Made by a program: the position numbers and the translations under genes. Shown here one piece after another: positions 27,059 through 35,532 of a stretch of 64,000 bases of DNA. The stretch covers positions 1-64,000 of the forward strand of contig CAYQMX010000033.1 in NCBI GenBank assembly GCA_964418745.1, in the 5' to 3' direction. Positions within the stretch are counted from its first letter, which is position 1. Each line of letters starts with the position of its first letter. This stretch comes from Scleromatobacter sp964418745. GTDB taxonomy: Bacteria > Pseudomonadota > Gammaproteobacteria > Burkholderiales > Burkholderiaceae_C. The notes under the pieces were generated by a model, which had not been told where the DNA came from, did not search any database, and saw only the letters and a list, made by a program, of their open reading frames with translations.

Positions 27059-27189
27059 CTACCTTGCCGCGATGGTCTTGCCGGACGCATCCTTCAAGGC
27101 GCCCCACTCCTTGCGGATCATCGATTGGCATACGCCCAATCGAAGAACTTCAGGGTTGCGGTACCTTGGCCCGGCTTGTCCTGAACCTT
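27059..27189 (-). pseudogene. remnant of pstS (phosphate-binding protein), C-terminal end only
   Basis: Two pieces of the PstS C-terminus survive in different frames. KVQDKPGQGTATLKFFDWAY is followed by a premature stop at 27118-27120, and MIRKEWGALKDASGKTIAA continues in a shifted frame from 27121 to the stop at 27059. In intact PstS about 17 residues separate these motifs, so the fragment has lost a segment and its frame. No other pst gene is nearby. The rest of the 26911-27263 gap holds no other ORF I would support. Confidence 0.7.
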
Positions 27190-27263
27190 CTGGCAGCGCG
27201 GGTCTGCCACATTGGCAGATTCGGCAGTGCAGCGCAGAATGAGCGCTTCCAACAAGGCGCCCC

Positions 27264-28640
27264 ATGTCCAATCGCACCGCCCTCCGCGAAGCCGCAGATG
27301 CCTCCTCTCACCAGGCCGACGTACAGTCCGCGCCACAGGTCCAGGCGCTCATCTCCTTTCTCGAGCACGACGCACAGCCGATGATCGTGCTGGATCCGGA
27401 GTACCGCATCCTGGCCGCGAACACGGCCTACCAGCGCCAGTTCGGCACCGCGGACAAGCCGTATGTCGGCCACAAGTGCTATCGCGTGTCGCACCACTAC
27501 GACGTGCCTTGCGACCAGGCGGGCGAGCACTGTCCAATGAAGCGGGCGTTCGAGCTCAAGGGGCCGGACCGCGTCCTGCATATCCATCACACCCCGCGCG
27601 GACCCGAACACGTCGACGTCGAACTGCGTCCCATCCTGGATGGCAACCGGGATGTCGTCGCGTACGTCGAACGGCTCGTGACGGTGCGCAACGCGTCGGC
27701 GCGCCCCAGCACCGAGGGCCTGGTCGGGAGGGCGCCAGCGTTCAATGCGGCACTCGCCGCCGTCCAGCGCGTCGCGCCATCGATGCTGCCCGTCCTGCTT
27801 CTCGGTGAATCGGGCACCGGCAAGGAACTGTTCGCCCGGGCCGTCCATGAGGCGAGCGACCGGGCCAGCGGCCCGTTCGTCGTGGTCGACTGCTCAGGCT
27901 TGACGGAGACCTTGTTCGAGAGCGAGCTGTTCGGCTACGAACGCGGCGCCTTCACGGGCGCGAACGCGCGCAAGAAGGGCCTGGTCGAGACGGCCGAAGG
28001 CGGCACGCTGTTCCTCGACGAGATGGGAGACGTGCCGCTCGCGATGCAGGTCAAGCTGCTGCGGTTGATCGAATCGGGCACGTTCCGTCGGGTGGGCAGC
28101 ATCGAGACCCAGCAGGCGAATTTCAGGCTGGTGGCCGCCACGCACAAGCCACTGCAGGACATGGTCGACGACGGTCGGTTCCGGCAGGATCTGTACTACC
28201 GGATCAGCGCATTCCCGATCAAGCTTCCGCCCTTGCGCGAGCGCCTGGACGACATCCCGATGCTGGTCGATTCGTTTCTTCAGCGGGGTGCCACTGCCAA
28301 GCATCGGATCTCCGTGGAGCCGGCCGCCATGGCGCGGCTGCAAGCCTACGACTGGCCCGGCAACATCCGTGAGCTGCGCAATGTGCTGGAGCGCGCCCGA
28401 TTGTTCGCCGATGACGGCATCGTTCGGCCCGAGCACCTTCCGGAGACACTGGCGGCCGTCTCTCGTCGCGACCCCACCGCGTCGGCGGGCCCGCTGGCCC
28501 TGCCGCGCGGCGCGGTGGACGACACCGCGCTGCGGCGGCTGGCCGCCACGACGGATCTCACGCGACGCGAACTGGCGCAACAACTGGGCCTGAGCGAACG
28601 CACGCTTTACCGGCGACTCAAGGCGCTCGGACTGGCCTGA
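27264..28640 (+). CDS. sigma-54-dependent activator, FisR-like sulfane-sulfur sensor
   Basis: 458 residues in three parts. A PAS-like N-terminal domain (about 25-140) holds Cys72, Cys83 and Cys90 (GHKCYR, DVPCD, HCPM). An AAA+ domain (about 152-385) has Walker A GESGTGKE, the sigma-54 contact motif GAFTGA and Walker B LFLDEMGD. A C-terminal Fis-type helix-turn-helix (RRELAQQLGLSERTLYRRLKAL) ends the protein. The cysteine spacing (11 and 7) equals that of Cys53, Cys64 and Cys71 which I remember for FisR of Cupriavidus pinatubonensis, where they react with sulfane sulfur. The neighbouring bd oxidase and SQR-like genes fit. The class is certain; the ligand is inferred. Confidence 0.88.
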   Translation: MSNRTALREAADASSHQADVQSAPQVQALISFLEHDAQPMIVLDPEYRILAANTAYQRQFGTADKPYVGHKCYRVSHHYDVPCDQAGEHCPMKRAFELKGPDRVLHIHHTPRGPEHVDVELRPILDGNRDVVAYVERLVTVRNASARPSTEGLVGRAPAFNAALAAVQRVAPSMLPVLLLGESGTGKELFARAVHEASDRASGPFVVVDCSGLTETLFESELFGYERGAFTGANARKKGLVETAEGGTLFLDEMGDVPLAMQVKLLRLIESGTFRRVGSIETQQANFRLVAATHKPLQDMVDDGRFRQDLYYRISAFPIKLPPLRERLDDIPMLVDSFLQRGATAKHRISVEPAAMARLQAYDWPGNIRELRNVLERARLFADDGIVRPEHLPETLAAVSRRDPTASAGPLALPRGAVDDTALRRLAATTDLTRRELAQQLGLSERTLYRRLKALGLA

Positions 28641-28651
28641 GCGCGCGGCGC

Positions 28652-30103
28652 TCAGCGCGGCAGGATGAAGCTCGACTTCTCGCGCTGCGCCCTTTCTTCC
28701 TGTCCGGCTGCGCCTTCGCGCACGATGGTGATGTGGACCGGATGCGCGCCTGGCGCCGTCTTCGCGGCAGTGTCGAACGGCACCTGCAGCGTGAGCGGCA
28801 CCCACAGCGACTGCGTCGGAGCGATGTCGAACGCGACCGGCGTGCGCAGCCGCAGGCCCGGCAGACCATCCACGCTGACGCTGTAGTGCTGTTCCGTCTC
28901 TGTCGCATTCATCACCTGGATGCGGTAGACGTTCTCGACGTCGCCGTGCTCGACGACCCGGGCCATCGACGTGCGATCGCGCACCACGTCCACCCGGAAC
29001 GGCGGCCGCAGGGCGATGCTGGTGCCCAGCGCGCCGCAGACCACGAACAGGATGGCCACGTAGACCAGGATGCGCGGCCGCAGGGTTCGCCGCAACACCT
29101 GCGCCCGCGTGAGCTTGCGCTCCATGCCGTTTTCGGTGTCGTAGCGCACCAGTCCCTTCGGATAGTTCATCTTGGCCATCACGTCGTCGCAGACGTCGAT
29201 GCAGGCGGCGCAGCCGATGCACTCGTACTGCAGGCCCTTGCGGATGTCGATGCCGGTGGGACAGACCTGCACGCACAGATTGCAATCGATGCACGCGCCC
29301 AGGCCCAGTGTCTTCGGATCGGCCTTGCGCGAGCGCGAGCCGCGCGGCTCGCCGCGCTCGGCGTCGTAGGTGATGATCAGGGTGTCGCGGTCGAGCATCG
29401 CGCTCTGGAAGCGCGCATACGGGCACATGTACTTGCACACCTGCTCGCGCATCGTGCCGGCGAACAGGTAGGTGGCGAAACTGTAGAAGAACACCCAGAA
29501 GGTTTCCCAGGGGCCGAACGACAGCGAGGTGACCTCGCCCGCGAGCGTGCGGATCGGCGTGAAGTAGCCCACGAAAGTGAAGCCGGTCCACAACGCGATG
29601 GCAATCCATGCGGCCTGCTTGGCAGCCTTGCGCCAGACCCGCTCCACCGTCCAGCCGGCACCGTCGAGCTTCATGCGTGCCGCGCGGTCGCCTTCGAACT
29701 TGCGTTCCACCCACATGAACAGCTCGGTGTAGACGGTCTGCGGACACGCGTACCCGCACCACAGGCGGCCGGCGACCGCGGTGAACAGGAACAGGGAATA
29801 GGCCGAGACGATCAGCAAGGCCGTCAGGTAGATGAAGTCCTGCGGATAGAGCACGAGGCCGAGCACGTAGAAACGGCGCGCCCCGAGGTCGAACAGGATC
29901 GCCGGCCGGCTGTTCCAGGCGAGCCAGGGCGTGACGTAGAACGCGAGTTGCGTCACCCAGACCAGGATCCAGCGCCAGGTGATGAACAAGCCCGTGACAG
30001 CGCGCGGATAGATCTTCTTCTGCGACTGGTAGAAGGAGACGATCTGCACGGCAGCGTCGCCATCCGGGCTGGGGGTTTCGGGTTCGGATCGAATGGGGGT
30101 CAT
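28652..30103 (-). CDS. ccoG: cytochrome c oxidase accessory protein CcoG
   Basis: A 483-residue membrane polyferredoxin. Several transmembrane helices lie in the first half, with CGYACPQTVYTELFMW; the soluble part carries two [4Fe-4S] motifs, CIDCNLCVQVCPTG and CIGCAACIDVCDD, and an immunoglobulin-like C-terminal domain follows. CcoG (FixG/RdxA) helps copper delivery during assembly of cbb3-type oxidase. No cbb3 genes are in the window; instead it stands back to back with the bd oxidase operon and converges with the FisR-like gene (11 bases between stops). Confidence 0.93.
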   Translation of the reverse strand: MTPIRSEPETPSPDGDAAVQIVSFYQSQKKIYPRAVTGLFITWRWILVWVTQLAFYVTPWLAWNSRPAILFDLGARRFYVLGLVLYPQDFIYLTALLIVSAYSLFLFTAVAGRLWCGYACPQTVYTELFMWVERKFEGDRAARMKLDGAGWTVERVWRKAAKQAAWIAIALWTGFTFVGYFTPIRTLAGEVTSLSFGPWETFWVFFYSFATYLFAGTMREQVCKYMCPYARFQSAMLDRDTLIITYDAERGEPRGSRSRKADPKTLGLGACIDCNLCVQVCPTGIDIRKGLQYECIGCAACIDVCDDVMAKMNYPKGLVRYDTENGMERKLTRAQVLRRTLRPRILVYVAILFVVCGALGTSIALRPPFRVDVVRDRTSMARVVEHGDVENVYRIQVMNATETEQHYSVSVDGLPGLRLRTPVAFDIAPTQSLWVPLTLQVPFDTAAKTAPGAHPVHITIVREGAAGQEERAQREKSSFILPR

Positions 30104-30304
30104 GTCGAATGCAGATCGCTGCTGAGGGGTCGGCCACTGACGGAATGACAGTCGACCTGATGATGGTTAGCAAGACACCTGCCAAGCGCGGCAGCGGCCC
30201 TGAACGGCGGGCGTGGACGACCGGATGGGGCCTCCTGCGCCCGGACGCGGCCGCGCCACGCCGCATGGCTCTCCCGGGAGTATGGCCATCGCCGCCTCAT
30301 CCCG

Positions 30305-30333
30305 GACTGCCAGAAGACTGCCACAGACTGCCA
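30305..30333. promoter_or_regulatory. three phased direct repeats, likely activator binding site
   Basis: GACTGCCA occurs at 30305-30312, 30316-30323 and 30326-30333, that is at 11- and 10-base steps, about one helical turn. An inverted copy TGGCAG lies at 30357-30362 and a further CTGCCA at 30394-30399. The array is about 110-150 bases upstream of the -24/-12 element, the normal distance for a sigma-54 enhancer. The FisR-like activator coded 2 kb away is the natural candidate. The rest of the ccoG-cydP gap (30104-30468) shows nothing else clear. Confidence 0.55.
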
Positions 30334-30438
30334 CCCCCATGCAATGACAGGCGAAATGGCAGCCTCGCATTGACCCTTCGACCGTCACATTTGCTGCCAG
30401 GATCAGGTCGCAGTGGGCGCACGATGCCGTCTGGCTAC

Positions 30439-30453
30439 TGGCACGCTTCTTGG
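30439..30453 (+). promoter_or_regulatory. candidate sigma-54 (-24/-12) promoter for the cyd operon
   Basis: TGGCACGCTTCTTGG matches the consensus TGGCAC-N5-TTGC at every position but the last (G for C), with correct spacing. A start site about 12 bases downstream (near 30465) would be only a few bases before the cydP ATG, so the cydP message would be nearly leaderless. Confidence 0.55.
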
Positions 30454-30468
30454 ATACCCAGGTGGAAC

Positions 30469-30657
30469 ATGTCTCCCGATGACCGTCGCCTGCTGCGTCA
30501 CCTTGCCACCGCCGTATCGGTGAAGTTGCTCGCCTTGGCGGTCCTGTGGGTCCTGTTCTTCCATGACGCCCATCCGCCGCGCGCGAACGAAGATTCCGCC
30601 GCGACCACATCGGCCCACGTTCTCGGTACACCGTCCCGGCCAGGAGAGCCCCTTTGA
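30469..30657 (+). CDS. cydP: small bd-oxidase-associated membrane protein CydP
   Basis: 62 residues starting MSPDDRRLLRHLATAVSVK, one membrane helix (LLALAVLWVLFFHDA), then a hydrophilic tail. This is the pattern of CydP, a small protein coded before cydA in many proteobacteria. GGTGG precedes the ATG. The stop overlaps the TTG start of cydA (TTGA). Confidence 0.75.
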   Translation: MSPDDRRLLRHLATAVSVKLLALAVLWVLFFHDAHPPRANEDSAATTSAHVLGTPSRPGEPL

Positions 30658-32228
30658 TTCCAGAACAGCTCGTCGATCTGTCCCGGCTGCAGTTCGCTGC
30701 CACGGCCCTTTACCACTTCCTGTTCGTTCCCCTGACCATCGGCATGGTCTGGATGCTGCTCATCATGGAGACCGTCTACGTGATGACCGGCAAGGTCGTC
30801 TGGAAGGACATGACCCGCTTCTGGGGCAAGCTGTTCGGCATCAACTTCGCACTCGGCGTCACCACCGGCATCACGCTCGAATTCCAGTTCGGGACGAACT
30901 GGGCGTACTACTCGCAGTACGTGGGCGACATCTTCGGCGCCCCGCTGGCCATCGAGGGCCTGATGGCGTTCTTCCTGGAGTCGACCTTCATCGGCCTGTT
31001 CTTCTTCGGCTGGGACCGGCTGCCCAAGACGCGCCACCTGATGGTCACGCTGCTGATGGCCGTCGGCACCAACCTGTCGGCGCTGTGGATCCTGATCGCC
31101 AACGGCTGGATGCAGAACCCGGTCGGCGCGGAGTTCAACTTCCAGACCATGCGCATGGAGATGACCGACTTCTGGGCCATCGTGTTCAACCCGGATGCAC
31201 AGGCCAAGTTCGTCCACACCGTGTCGGCGGGCTACGTCACCGGCGCGATGTTCGTGCTGTCCATCTCGAGCTGGTACCTGCTGAAGAACCGGGACGTGGA
31301 ATTCGCCAAGCGCAGCTTCCGCGTCGCGGCGGCGTTCGGCCTGGCCTCGGTGCTGAGCGTCATCGTCCTGGGCGACGAGTCCGGCTACACGGTGGGCGAG
31401 GCCCAGCAGACCAAGATGGCGGCGATCGAGGCGATGTGGGACACCGAGCCGGCGCCGGCGTCGTTCACGGCGGTCGCGTGGCCGAACCAGAAAGAGATGC
31501 GCAACGACTGGGCCGTCGAGATTCCGTACGTGATGGGCCTGATCGGCACGCGTTCGGTCTCGAAGCAGATCCCGGGCATCAAGGACATCAAGGACAAGAA
31601 TCGCGCACGCATCGTCAACGGCATCGTCGCCGTGACGGCGCTCGAGGCCCTGCGTGCGCATCGCGACGACGACGCCGCCAAGCAGGTGTTCGAGGCCCAC
31701 AAGGTCGACCTCGGCTTCGGCCTGCTGCTCAAGAAGTACGTCGTGGACGTCAACACGGCGACGCCGGCCATCATCGAGAAGGCGGTCGACGACACCATCC
31801 CGCGCGTGATGCCGATGTTCTGGTCCTTCCGCATCATGGTGGGCCTCGGCTTCGCGATGCTGGCGCTGTTCGCGCTGTCGTTCTGGAGCACGCTCAAGAC
31901 CTCGTGCGCCAGGAAGCCGTGGCTGCTGAAGTGGGCGCTGTGGATGCTGCCCGTGCCCTGGATCTCCTGCGAGCTCGGGTGGTTCGTCGCCGAATACGGG
32001 CGCCAGCCGTGGACGATCTACGGCGTGCTGCCCACGCACCTGAGCGTGTCGACGCTCACCGTCAACAGTCTCTACGGCTCGCTGGCCGGCTTCATCGGCT
32101 TCTACACCGTGCTGCTGGTCGTCGAGATGTACCTGATGACCAGGTTTGCCCGCCAAGGTCCCGGCAGCCTCGGTACCGGTCGCTACCAGAACGAAGTCAG
32201 CCACGCTGCGACACCGCAGCCGGCTTGA
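30654..32228 (+). CDS. cydA: cytochrome bd ubiquinol oxidase subunit I
   Basis: 524 residues, the quinol-oxidising subunit that carries haems b558, b595 and d. LYHFLFVPLTIGM contains a haem-ligating His near residue 19; GWFVAEYGRQPW is the signature that places it in the CydA family; the length equals that of the long Q-loop enzymes such as E. coli CydA. It starts with TTG at 30654, preceded by AGGAGAG and overlapping the cydP stop. It oxidises quinol and reduces O2 without pumping protons, and bd enzymes tolerate sulfide. Confidence 0.96.
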   Translation: MIPEQLVDLSRLQFAATALYHFLFVPLTIGMVWMLLIMETVYVMTGKVVWKDMTRFWGKLFGINFALGVTTGITLEFQFGTNWAYYSQYVGDIFGAPLAIEGLMAFFLESTFIGLFFFGWDRLPKTRHLMVTLLMAVGTNLSALWILIANGWMQNPVGAEFNFQTMRMEMTDFWAIVFNPDAQAKFVHTVSAGYVTGAMFVLSISSWYLLKNRDVEFAKRSFRVAAAFGLASVLSVIVLGDESGYTVGEAQQTKMAAIEAMWDTEPAPASFTAVAWPNQKEMRNDWAVEIPYVMGLIGTRSVSKQIPGIKDIKDKNRARIVNGIVAVTALEALRAHRDDDAAKQVFEAHKVDLGFGLLLKKYVVDVNTATPAIIEKAVDDTIPRVMPMFWSFRIMVGLGFAMLALFALSFWSTLKTSCARKPWLLKWALWMLPVPWISCELGWFVAEYGRQPWTIYGVLPTHLSVSTLTVNSLYGSLAGFIGFYTVLLVVEMYLMTRFARQGPGSLGTGRYQNEVSHAATPQPA

Positions 32229-32240
32229 GGAGAACAAGAC

Positions 32241-33383
32241 ATGCTGGACTATCCGACCCTCAAGGTCATCTGGTGGCTGCTCGTGGGCGTGCTGCTGATC
32301 GGCTTCGCGATCATGGACGGGCACGACATGGGCGTGGGCACCCTGCTGCCCTTCGTCGGCCGCAGCGACGTCGAACGCCGCGTGGTCATCAACACCGTCG
32401 GCCCGCACTGGGACGGCAACCAGGTGTGGTTCATCACCGGCGGCGGCGCGATCTTCGCCGCCTGGCCGCTGGTCTACGCGACGGCCTTCAGCGGCTTCTA
32501 CTGGGCCATGCTCGCGGTGCTGTGGGCGCTGTTCTTCCGCCCGGTCGGCTTCGACTACCGCAGCAAGATCCAGGACGCGCGCTGGCGCAGCACCTGGGAC
32601 TGGGGCCTGTTCATCGGCGGCTCGGTGCCGCCCCTGATCTTCGGCGTGGCCTTCGGCAACCTGCTGCAGGGCGTGCCGTTCCAGTTCGACAACTTCATGG
32701 CGTCGACCTACACCGGCAGCTTCTGGCAACTGCTCAATCCGTTCGCGCTGCTCGCGGGCGTCGTCAGCAGCGCGATGATCACGATGCACGGCGGGATGTA
32801 CCTGGCCCACCGCACCGAAGGCGACATCCAGCATCGTGCGATCGGCGGCGCCCTGATCGCGGCCGCCGTGATGGTGATGGCCTTCCTGGGCGCAGGACTG
32901 TGGCTGCGCTTCGGGGGCATCGAGGGGTTCCGGATCACGTCGGTCGTCGATCCCGCCGGCCTGGCCGACCCGCTCGCCAAGACCGTGGTGCGCGATGCCG
33001 GGGCCTGGTGGATCAATTACGGCAAGCAACCGATCCTGTGGTTGTTGCCCATCCTGGCCGTCGGCGGCGCGCTCATCGCGATGGGCCTGGCGATCCTCCG
33101 CCGCACCCTGCTCGCGTTCGTCGCGTCGGCGCTGGCCATCGCCGGGGTGATCGGCACCGCGGGCGCCGCGATGTTCCCCTTCGTGATGCCCTCCTCCACG
33201 ATGCCCAATGCCAGCCTGACGGTGTGGGACAGCGTCTCCAGCCCGATGACGCTGGGCCTGATGTTCTGGGCCACGCTCATCTTCATGCCGCTGATCGTCT
33301 TCTACACCGGCTGGGCCTACCGCGTGATGCGCGGCAAGGTCACCGTGGCGCAGATCCGCGCCAACGATCACACCGCCTACTGA
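32241..33383 (+). CDS. cydB: cytochrome bd ubiquinol oxidase subunit II
   Basis: 380 residues with about nine membrane helices. Typical CydB stretches are MDGHDMGVGTLLPFVG, GPHWDGNQVWFITGGGAIFAAWP and MFPFVMPSSTMPNASLTVWD. It is the structural partner of CydA. It starts 12 bases after cydA with GAGGAG upstream. Confidence 0.96.
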   Translation: MLDYPTLKVIWWLLVGVLLIGFAIMDGHDMGVGTLLPFVGRSDVERRVVINTVGPHWDGNQVWFITGGGAIFAAWPLVYATAFSGFYWAMLAVLWALFFRPVGFDYRSKIQDARWRSTWDWGLFIGGSVPPLIFGVAFGNLLQGVPFQFDNFMASTYTGSFWQLLNPFALLAGVVSSAMITMHGGMYLAHRTEGDIQHRAIGGALIAAAVMVMAFLGAGLWLRFGGIEGFRITSVVDPAGLADPLAKTVVRDAGAWWINYGKQPILWLLPILAVGGALIAMGLAILRRTLLAFVASALAIAGVIGTAGAAMFPFVMPSSTMPNASLTVWDSVSSPMTLGLMFWATLIFMPLIVFYTGWAYRVMRGKVTVAQIRANDHTAY

Positions 33384-33413
33384 CCCCGGCGACACCCTGG
33401 AAGGACAACGCAC

Positions 33414-33548
33414 ATGTGGTATTTCGCCTGGATCCTCGGGGTCGGCTTCGCCGTCCTGCTGGCCGTCATGAACGCGATGTGGGGGGAACTCGCAGAGGCG
33501 CGCGGTCTTGCGTCCGCCGCGTCGGACGACGAGGACGCCCCGACTTGA
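33414..33548 (+). CDS. cydX: cytochrome bd small subunit CydX
   Basis: 44 residues: MWYFAWILGVGFAVLLAVMN followed by AMWGE and an acidic tail. The single helix with WYFAWILG and the following glutamate are the hallmarks of CydX, which stabilises haem binding in the oxidase. AAGGACAA lies just upstream. The stop overlaps the TTG start of the next gene. Confidence 0.9.
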   Translation: MWYFAWILGVGFAVLLAVMNAMWGELAEARGLASAASDDEDAPT

Positions 33549-33832
33549 CGACCCCTCCTGACAGCAAGACGCCCTCGCCCGGGCTCCAAGTCGCGAGCCT
33601 CGCGGTCGGATTGGGCATCATGATCGTGGGCACGCTGTACCCACCGATGATGACCAGGTCGACGGGCGGTGCCGATCACCTGATGGCGACGCTGCTGTTC
33701 TGGTCCATGAGCGCGGGCTTCATCCGCGGCTTGGGGTTCGTGCCCCGCAACACCGCGTTGCGGTGGATCTTCTCGGGCTGGGCGTGCGGCGCGGCGCTGG
33801 TGTCCGCGATCGGCTGGCGCCTGGCCACCTGA
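33545..33832 (+). CDS. ybgE: cyd operon protein YbgE
   Basis: 95 residues with about three membrane helices (LAVGLGIMIVGTLYPPMM; HLMATLLFWSMSAGFIRGLGF; WACGAALVSAIGWRLA). The GLGF.P region resembles YbgE, the last member of the cyd operon. The start is a TTG overlapping the cydX stop (TTGA), the same junction as cydP-cydA. The role in the oxidase is not known. Confidence 0.8.
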   Translation: MTTPPDSKTPSPGLQVASLAVGLGIMIVGTLYPPMMTRSTGGADHLMATLLFWSMSAGFIRGLGFVPRNTALRWIFSGWACGAALVSAIGWRLAT

Positions 33833-33879
33833 TGGCCTCACGGGATCAGGCTCCCTGATCCCTGCATTCGCGCTTCGGG

Positions 33880-34032
33880 CTACTTCTTGGTGGCCCGGAT
33901 CGCCGCTTCCTCGGCGCGCATGTGCTTCAGGAAGAAGCGTGCGAGGTATACGCTCATGCCGATCATGAAGGCAATGCCGGCAGCGCTCATCAAGCCTGCA
34001 TCGGTGGTCAGCAGTTCGGACAGCAATTTCAT
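33880..34032 (-). CDS. DUF3149 small membrane protein
   Basis: 50 residues: MKLLSELLTTDAGLMSAAGI, then one membrane helix and a basic end (RFFLKHMRAEEAAIRATKK). This matches the DUF3149 family of tiny beta/gammaproteobacterial inner-membrane proteins of unknown role. AAGGAG lies upstream of the ATG. It lies 193 bases beyond the SQR-like gene on the same strand and may be the last gene of that operon. Confidence 0.75.
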   Translation of the reverse strand: MKLLSELLTTDAGLMSAAGIAFMIGMSVYLARFFLKHMRAEEAAIRATKK

Positions 34033-34225
34033 GGATCACTCCTTGGAGTTGTCGGTGGATCTGGATGGCAATTTCGATTGAGCGCGCACCCGGTGAACAT
34101 GACATTGCTTCACGTCAACCGGGGATCACTCTCGCCCGGATGACTTGCACCATCTGCGCTCCAGCACAGTCGCAGCGAGAACAGTCCGCACTGCCCCCGC
34201 CACGCAGTGCAGTTCTCTGCGGGAT

Positions 34226-35500
34226 TCAGCGCCGCTCCAGCCTCTCGAGGCCGAGCATCTTGAAGATGTACTTCTCGTAGATCGGCTCCGACGTGCCGTT
34301 CTTCATCTTGTAGAGGAAGTACTTCTCGAACGCGACCTTGGCCAGGTGCACCCACTTCCCCTTCTTGAACCAGTTGACATTGCGGGGCGCGATCTGGGGC
34401 ATCGCGACGAACGCCATGCCGGTGTCGCCCATGTCGGCCAGGCAGATCGCGTTCCAGCTGCCCTTGGCGTCCGCCGGCTCGCCCGCCAGGTCGGCTGCGA
34501 TGTTGTGCACGATCGCCGTGACCATGGTCTCGATCATGTAGCCGGTCTTGGGCGCACCGGTGGGCACGGGCGTCGCCTCCACCGGCGGGATCGCCACGCA
34601 GACGCCGGCCGAGTGGATGTTGCGGTACTTCCTGCTGCGCTGGAACTCGTCGATCAGCACGAAGCCGCGCGGGTTGCACAGTCCTTCGACCGCGGCGACC
34701 GGATCGACGCCCTTGAACGCCGGGATCATCATGCTGTACTTGAACGGCAGCTCGTGTTCCTTGCGGACCGCGCCGTGTTCGTCCAGTTCGGTGACGAACA
34801 TCTTGCCGGCTTCGACCCGGGTGACCTTGGCGTTGGTGATCCACTTGACGTCGTTGGACCGGAACTCGCTCTCCAGCATCGTCTTGGAGTCGCCGACGCC
34901 CCCGAGTCCCATGTGGCCGACGTAGGGCTCGCTGGTCACGAACGTGATCGGCACCTTGCTGCGCAGTTTGCGGCGCTTGAGGTCGGCGTTGAAGATGTAC
35001 GAGAACTCGTAGGCCGGTCCGAAGCACGACGCGAAGGGCATCGCGCCGATGATCACCGGACCGGGGTCGGCCAGGAACTTCTGGTAGTTGGCCCACGCCT
35101 GCTCGGCATGGTCGATCGTGCAGATCGACTGGGTGTGCCCCTGCGGGCCGGCGCCCGGCACCTCGTCGAATGCCAGCTTCGGGCCGGTGGTGATGACGAG
35201 ATGGTCGTACGCGAGCCGGGTGCCGTCCGCCAGTTCGATCGCGTTGTTGTCGGCGTCGATGCGCGTCACCGGCTGGGCCACGAAGGCGATGTCCTTCTTC
35301 TCGAGGTAGGGGCGGATCGGGAACGTGATGGCGTCGCGTTCCCGCCAGCCGACGGCGACCCACGGATTGGAAGGCACGAACTGGAAGTAGTCCACCGCGT
35401 TGACCACGGTGATGCGATGCTCGCGGCCGAGCTTCTCGCGCAATTCGTAGGCGGCGGGCATGCCGCCCGTTCCGGCACCAAGGACAACGATATTCGACAT
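34226..35500 (-). CDS. sulfide:quinone oxidoreductase-like flavoprotein
   Basis: 424 residues of the FAD/NAD(P)-dependent oxidoreductase superfamily, SQR/FCSD branch. The FAD motif GAGTGG is at 8-13. Cys127 and Cys159 (SICTID, ASCFGP) sit almost exactly where the first two redox cysteines of known SQRs lie; Cys275 or Cys301 (GVCVAIPP) would be the third. The hydrophobic C-terminal region (FEKYFLYKMKNG) fits membrane-surface binding. It would oxidise sulfide to sulfane sulfur and pass electrons to quinone. GGAGACC fixes the ATG at 35500. Only 32 bases follow the TolC-type gene, so it ends the RND operon. The SQR subtype is not settled. Confidence 0.82.
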   Translation of the reverse strand: MSNIVVLGAGTGGMPAAYELREKLGREHRITVVNAVDYFQFVPSNPWVAVGWRERDAITFPIRPYLEKKDIAFVAQPVTRIDADNNAIELADGTRLAYDHLVITTGPKLAFDEVPGAGPQGHTQSICTIDHAEQAWANYQKFLADPGPVIIGAMPFASCFGPAYEFSYIFNADLKRRKLRSKVPITFVTSEPYVGHMGLGGVGDSKTMLESEFRSNDVKWITNAKVTRVEAGKMFVTELDEHGAVRKEHELPFKYSMMIPAFKGVDPVAAVEGLCNPRGFVLIDEFQRSRKYRNIHSAGVCVAIPPVEATPVPTGAPKTGYMIETMVTAIVHNIAADLAGEPADAKGSWNAICLADMGDTGMAFVAMPQIAPRNVNWFKKGKWVHLAKVAFEKYFLYKMKNGTSEPIYEKYIFKMLGLERLERR

Positions 35501-35532
35501 GGCGGTCTCCTGAATGGTCTGGTTTTTCTCAA

